Source: Hallerella sp963629575 | Lineage (GTDB): Bacteria; Fibrobacterota; Fibrobacteria; Fibrobacterales; Fibrobacteraceae | NCBI GenBank assembly: GCA_963629575.1 | Contig: CAVGIM010000054.1 | Span: 1-15,771 of the forward strand | DNA length: 15,771 nucleotides | Direction of reading: 5' to 3' | Shown here: in pieces, positions 14,745-15,771 of the stretch | Layout: the number at the start of each line of letters is the position of its first letter | How positions within the stretch are numbered: the stretch's first letter is position 1 | Made by a program: the position numbers and the translations under genes | The notes under the pieces: model-generated | The model's input: only the letters and a program-made list of their open reading frames with translations | Databases searched by the model: none | Told to the model about the DNA's origin: nothing

Positions 14745-15107
14745 CTATTCCGCGTTTGCCGGGGTGAGCTTCTTGAACTGTTCCCGGTAAGAAGCTTCGT
14801 CGATGCGCGAATATTTGGAAAGAATCGTTCCGAACAGGTAGAAAGCGGAATCCTTCTCGACGCGCATGGTGAAAGGCATGTCGAGCGAGTTTTTTCCCGT
14901 GAGGATGGAATCGCCTTCGATGTGGGCGGAAAGATCCCCGTTGATGTTGCGGATCGTGTAGAGGTTTTCGCCGGGAGCCGTCTGGAAGACTTCGAAAATC
15001 ATGTTGTCTTCGCCTTGCCAGAAACCGGTGAAAACGGGCTTTTCCTTTGTCGAGCAGGACGCAAGGAATGCTGCCGAAAGAATTGTCGCTATCCAAACTT
15101 TTTTCAT
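14745..15107 (-). CDS. Small predicted lipoprotein, unknown function
   Basis: The 120-residue product has a clear lipoprotein signal (MKKVWIATILSAAFLASC, Cys18). The remainder (FTGFWQGEDNMIFEVFQ, later YTIRNINGDLSAHIEGDSI) looks like an up-and-down beta protein, reminiscent of small lipocalin-like domains, but I cannot assign it. Its C-terminus YREQFKKLTPANAE is helical and polar. The ATG has no Shine-Dalgarno sequence; TTATTTTAG ends 6 nt upstream on this strand, suggesting a leaderless message. It is divergent from the peptidase-like gene at 15157 with 49 bp between the starts. Confidence 0.75.
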   Translation of the reverse strand: MKKVWIATILSAAFLASCSTKEKPVFTGFWQGEDNMIFEVFQTAPGENLYTIRNINGDLSAHIEGDSILTGKNSLDMPFTMRVEKDSAFYLFGTILSKYSRIDEASYREQFKKLTPANAE

Positions 15108-15156
15108 ATGGTACTAAAATAACAAAACATTCGGGGAAAATCTATTTTTGCCGAAG
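15108..15156. promoter_or_regulatory. Compact divergent promoter region with two -10-like boxes
   Basis: Within 49 bp there is TTATTTTAG on the minus strand (15114-15122), 6 nt from ATG 15107, and TATTTTTG on the plus strand (15143-15150), 6 nt from ATG 15157. Neither start has a good ribosome binding site. Confidence 0.4.
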
Positions 15157-15576
15157 ATGAATTCTTTAGTCGCCAGCATTCTTGTTGCCGTATCGATCGC
15201 CTTTGCGGAATGGGGGCCAAAAGATGTCCACGCCCTCTTGCTCTTGCGAACCGCGCAAAAGCACGGCGTGCAGACGGGGAAGCTCGAATCGGCGCTGGAT
15301 TCCGCGGGACTTGTGGTGGTTGCCGAGTTTCATCGGGTGATGGGGGATTCTTACCGTCCGACAATTACGAGCGCAAACGATTTTGCCTGGCATGCCCGAT
15401 TTTCCAAGCATTATTACAACAAGGCTCTGGATTTCAGGCTTTTTGACGTTCCCAGGGAACGGCGTTCCGAGCTGATTCTTTCGATTCGCCGCAAGCTGGG
15501 ATGCCGTTTTCTCGTCCTGTGGGAAAATGCCGGTCGGCGTGGCGAGCATTTGCATGTCGAGCTAAGGGACGAATGA
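15157..15576 (+). CDS. Secreted M15-type (D-Ala-D-Ala carboxypeptidase-like) zinc peptidase-like protein
   Basis: The 139-residue product starts with a signal peptide (MNSLVASILVAVSIAFA, cleavage near residue 17). The core matches the M15/VanY-type fold: ITSANDFAWHARFSKHYYNKALDFRL with His85 and Asp92 in the SxHxxGxAxD position, and GEHLHVEL with Glu130 as general base and His133 as third zinc ligand. Such enzymes trim peptidoglycan stem peptides, fitting the MltD gene nearby. The usual Gly of the motif is Asn here and the protein is short, so activity is not certain. ATG 15157 is preferred because it starts at the signal peptide; a TTG at 15148 lies in the promoter-like box. The gene ends 5 bp before a dispersed repeat. 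Confidence 0.65.
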   Translation: MNSLVASILVAVSIAFAEWGPKDVHALLLLRTAQKHGVQTGKLESALDSAGLVVVAEFHRVMGDSYRPTITSANDFAWHARFSKHYYNKALDFRLFDVPRERRSELILSIRRKLGCRFLVLWENAGRRGEHLHVELRDE

Positions 15577-15700
15577 ATTGGGCCGTAGCTTGGTTCGGAG
15601 AACTTGGGGCTTATAGTCGCAGAGCGGGCTGTTTGCTTTCTGTCGAAAGGCTTTTGACGTCTCACGTCTAGGCTTTTTTTCGCGAAGCGACCTGTTTCCG

Positions 15701-15720
15701 CCTGTCTGCCGACAGGCAGG
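15701..15720 (-). repeat. 20-bp palindromic module, copy 3 (extra insertion in copy B)
   Basis: In copy A the flanks CCAGG and CGGAA are directly joined (6356-6365); in copy B this module separates them exactly. It is a clean 20-bp presence/absence difference. Confidence 0.9.
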
Positions 15721-15739
15721 CCTGGCGGCGGAGGGTGCG

Positions 15740-15759
15740 CCTGCCTGTCGGCAGACAGG
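15740..15759 (+). repeat. 20-bp palindromic module, copy 4
   Basis: Together with copy 3 and one flanking base on each side it forms a perfect 22-bp inverted repeat (15700-15721 with 15739-15760) around a 17-nt loop, a very stable potential hairpin or cruciform. Confidence 0.9.
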
Positions 15760-15771
15760 CCTACCCGGCGA

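Larger units (their letters stand above)
15582..15771 (-). repeat. Dispersed repeat, copy B (inverted relative to copy A, runs off the window)
   Basis: Its reverse complement aligns with 6310-6479 from TCGCCGGGTAGG through the heptads. It differs by carrying an extra 20-bp palindromic module and by having the first module flipped. In-phase heptads (GCCGTAG, CTTGGTT, CGGAGAA, CTTGGGG, CTTATAG at 15582-15616) form the end nearest the stop codon at 15576. Confidence 0.8.

Overview
The window comes from a Gram-negative bacterium with an outer membrane. It carries two lipoprotein signal peptides on envelope proteins, a Wza-type capsule export lipoprotein, a lytic transglycosylase of the MltD type, an AsmA-like (DUF748) protein and an Omp85-type beta barrel. 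The GC-rich coding style, the type III glutamine synthetase, the recurring TATATTTT boxes just upstream of genes and the set of hypothetical envelope proteins suggest the Fibrobacteres/FCB group, most likely a Fibrobacter relative. That assignment is inference from memory; no database search was possible.

Layout. 1-761: the 3' part of an AT-rich Abi_2-type HEPN protein, cut by the window edge. 768-1958: an FrhB-type iron-sulfur protein starting 6 bp after it. 1964-2269 (minus): a small BolA-like protein, convergent with the FrhB gene. 2372-3487: an M29 aminopeptidase. 3640-5706: type III glutamine synthetase glnN, preceded by a textbook sigma-54 promoter (3589-3605) whose -24 element lies inside a perfect 18-bp palindrome, and followed by a strong hairpin terminator. 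5757-6479: a gene-free block made of dispersed and heptad-periodic repeats. 6480-6806 (minus): a small membrane protein. 6900-8042: a Wza-like polysaccharide export lipoprotein.

8116-14743 is a run of six plus-strand genes, probably one or two transcription units: a 53-residue membrane protein, a very acidic 79-residue protein, MltD with three LysM domains, a DUF748/AsmA-like protein, an Omp85-type barrel with one POTRA-like domain, and a small membrane protein. Two of the junctions are 4-bp GTGA overlaps. The DUF748-Omp85 pair resembles the TamB-TamA arrangement (inner-membrane-anchored bridge plus outer-membrane barrel). Together with the transglycosylase it makes an envelope-building cluster.

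14745-15107 (minus) encodes a small lipoprotein and 15157-15576 a secreted M15-type peptidase-like protein. From 15582 to the right edge lies an inverted copy of the dispersed repeat seen at 6310-6479. Comparing the two copies shows a 20-bp palindromic module present or absent at one exact position and flipped at another, so the module appears to be mobile. No tRNA, rRNA, CRISPR array, transposase gene or phage gene was seen.
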